DNA from: an uncultured Lachnospiraceae bacterium
Lineage (GTDB): Bacteria; Bacillota; Clostridia; Lachnospirales; Lachnospiraceae
DNA length: 15,244 bases
Assembly (NCBI GenBank): GCA_910577765.1
Contig: CAJTOV010000096.1
Coordinates: forward strand, 1 to 15,244
Reading direction: 5' to 3'
The position numbers and the translations under genes were made by a program. The notes below the pieces were generated by a model. The model saw nothing but the letters and a program-made list of their open reading frames with translations, made no database searches and was not told where the DNA came from. Positions within the stretch are counted from its first letter, which is position 1. The number at the start of each line of letters is the position of its first letter. This document shows, in pieces, positions 14,658-15,244 of this stretch.

Positions 14658-14687
14658 TAGTATGGACTTTCCGGGCGGATTTTATCC
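14658..14687 (-). promoter_or_regulatory. spoVAF: Sigma-G-like forespore promoter for spoVAF
   Basis: On the - strand CATACTA (14658-14664) fits the sigma-G -10 pattern. It is preceded after 18 bp by GGATA (14683-14687), which differs at one position from the GMATR-type -35. The predicted start is near 14651, giving a leader of about 28 nt to the ATG with GGAGG inside it. This fits the expected late forespore expression of spoVAF. Confidence 0.7.
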
Positions 14688-14772
14688 GAATTATCCGGAC
14701 CCGCCCTGCTGCAAAAACAAATGTCTTTAATGAGCGGACATGCCCTGCAAAAACATGCAAAAAATGATCTTT

Positions 14773-14779
14773 TTCGACA
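14773..14779 (-). promoter_or_regulatory. Candidate Spo0A box
   Basis: TTCGACA here is TGTCGAA on the - strand, a perfect 0A-box heptamer. It lies 30 bp upstream of the -35 of the RNA promoter at 14809. One heptamer by chance in this gap is not rare, so support is modest. Confidence 0.3.
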
Positions 14780-14808
14780 AGAATTTACGATAAAATGCAC
14801 AAATACCA

Positions 14809-14837
14809 TTGACGGACTGGCAAAAAAATGGTATATT
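14809..14837 (+). promoter_or_regulatory. Extended -10 sigma-A promoter of the structured RNA
   Basis: TTGACG (14809-14814), 17 bp, then TATATT (14832-14837), with TGG before the -10 giving the extended -10 form. A 7-bp inverted repeat, ATACCAT (14803-14809) and ATGGTAT (14828-14834), overlaps both boxes and could be an operator. The predicted start is near 14844. Confidence 0.8.
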
Positions 14838-14843
14838 TATCTG

Positions 14844-14974
14844 CGTAAGAAACACACCGTGTTCCTTACCTTCTAAATTGGTATGGGGATACCAGGCATA
14901 AGCTTTATAGTGTAACGGTTTATGATCGTGACCGAAAAGCCGCTTTCTGTGGGGGAAAGGCGGCTTTTCATTTT
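14844..14974 (+). ncRNA. Candidate structured small RNA, no known class
   Basis: A strong promoter and an intrinsic terminator bracket about 130 nt with no ORF. The 5' hairpin pairs 14845-14855 with 14859-14869 (10 of 11 pairs, 3-nt loop) and starts at the predicted transcription start. A second hairpin, TGGTAT/ATACCA around a GGGG loop, lies at 14879-14894. A weak third stem (CGGTT/GACCG) precedes the terminator. I compared it by eye with 6S, tmRNA, SRP RNA, RNase P and the common riboswitches and saw none of their signatures. A stand-alone sRNA fits best because the transcript ends in a terminator with no gene directly behind it. A terminated riboswitch leader is the alternative. Confidence 0.6.
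14935..14974 (+). terminator. Intrinsic terminator of the structured RNA
   Basis: Positions 14935-14947 pair with 14955-14968 in a 13-bp stem (AAAAGCCGC side) with one bulged G and a 7-nt loop, followed by TTTTCATTTT. A classic Rho-independent terminator on the + strand. Confidence 0.85.
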
Positions 14975-15043
14975 GTGGTTTAGTCTTCCGTCCAGTACTG
15001 TTGCAGATACCCCTCTGCCTGGTCCCTGGTGTTGGGCAAAAAA

Positions 15044-15071
15044 TTGACTATTTTCAAAAATATGGTATTAT
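15044..15071 (+). promoter_or_regulatory. Extended -10 promoter of the leader RNA
   Basis: TTGACT (15044-15049), a 16-bp spacer and TATTAT (15066-15071), with TGG directly before the -10. Its ATGGTAT context is shared with the promoter at 14809. The predicted start is near 15078. Confidence 0.7.
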
Positions 15072-15075
15072 ACGA

Positions 15076-15174
15076 TTAGTGGTGAGTCCTACCGCAAAGT
15101 GGACTGCTAAAAGCGTTAGCAGCTCTACTGGAGTTGCTGCACAAATGGCTATGTGGAAACGCATAGCCATTTTT
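15076..15174 (+). ncRNA. Candidate regulatory leader with pseudoknot and attenuator
   Basis: GTGGT (15079-15083) pairs with ACCGC (15091-15095), with one G-U pair. The loop AGTCC (15085-15089) can pair with GGACT (15101-15105), giving an H-type pseudoknot. Next come hairpins TGCTAA/TTAGCA (15105-15121) and GCAGC/GCTGC (15119-15140), which share three bases and so may compete. The leader ends in a terminator, then a ribosome binding site and ATG. This order is typical of riboswitch or antibiotic-induced attenuation leaders. I could not match it to a named class, and the controlled gene lies beyond the window. Confidence 0.5.
15145..15174 (+). terminator. Attenuator-type intrinsic terminator
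   Basis: ATGGCTATGTG (15145-15155) and CGCATAGCCAT (15160-15170) form an 11-bp stem with one G-U pair around a GAAA tetraloop. TTTTT (15170-15174) follows. It lies only 12 nt before a start codon with a good ribosome binding site, a place that suits control of read-through. Confidence 0.85.
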
Positions 15175-15186
15175 ACGAGGAGAAAT

Positions 15187-15222
15187 ATGCGTAACAGTTC
15201 AGACGGGCAGCAAATCTTGTGA
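15187..15222 (+). CDS. Possible 11-codon leader peptide
   Basis: An ATG at 15187 lies 7-8 nt after GAGGAG (15177-15182) and opens an 11-codon frame, MRNSSDGQQIL, ending in TGA at 15220-15222. A GTG at 15219 overlaps this stop and opens another frame that runs off the window (RKCVANS), so the short ORF may couple to a larger gene. A sequencing or natural frameshift that cuts a longer gene is the alternative. Only position and ribosome binding site support it. Confidence 0.35.
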   Translation: MRNSSDGQQIL

Positions 15223-15244
15223 GAAAGTGTGTTGCAAACTCGCT

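Noticed and set aside
14709..14755. 11-bp direct repeat CTGCAAAAACA at 14709 and 14745 as a CRISPR or insertion footprint
   Set aside because: There are only two copies with no regular spacer array, and no insertion-sequence ends or transposase nearby.
15001..15186. Open frame on + across the second promoter and leader RNA
   Set aside because: It runs through a promoter, a terminator and several hairpins, and lacks a ribosome binding site.

Overview
The window comes from a spore-forming Firmicute. A GC-rich gut Lachnospiraceae (Clostridium cluster XIVa) is most likely. The reasons are a GerA/SpoVAF-type germination protein with a sigma-G-like promoter, a VanW-family secreted protein, a zinc-ribbon membrane protein beside ABC-2 permeases, an Rpn/PD-(D/E)XK nuclease gene with a TTG start, and strong AGGAGG ribosome binding sites. 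Taxonomy is inference; no rRNA or tRNA gene is present.

Region 1 (1-4755, +) is a tightly packed run of genes. It holds the hydrophobic end of an upstream membrane protein, a secreted VanW-domain protein with a Pro/Ala-rich tail, a stand-alone protein resembling the C-terminal half of HypE/AIR synthase, an Lrp/AsnC regulator, a class I aminotransferase and the tRNA 2'-O-methyltransferase TrmL. Gaps are under 40 nt, two pairs overlap, and a hairpin after trmL probably ends the run. The HypE-like, Lrp and aminotransferase genes look like a co-regulated amino-acid module.

Region 2 (4688-9990, +) is a four-gene ABC exporter operon: ATPase, zinc-ribbon protein with one membrane segment and a large outer domain, and two different ABC-2 permeases overlapping by 4 nt. 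A near-perfect 33-nt palindrome follows it.

Region 3 (10027-11783, +) has a textbook consensus promoter, a 5' hairpin, a small lipoprotein of unknown function, and a type I L-asparaginase preceded by an 18-bp inverted repeat.

Region 4 (11800-13213) holds an Rpn-family nuclease gene with its own extended -10 promoter. It is followed by about 450 bp of decayed sequence: an unrecognised coding-like fragment on + and the truncated core of a ChrA-type chromate transporter on -.

Region 5 (13214-15244) has spoVAF on the - strand behind a sigma-G-like promoter. Across from it is a gene-free stretch with two strong + strand promoters. The first drives a ~130-nt structured RNA that ends in an intrinsic terminator. 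The second drives a leader with a possible H-type pseudoknot, an intrinsic terminator, a good RBS and an 11-codon ORF, and continues past the window edge. These two RNAs are the most promising undescribed elements here. I could not match either to a known riboswitch or sRNA class.
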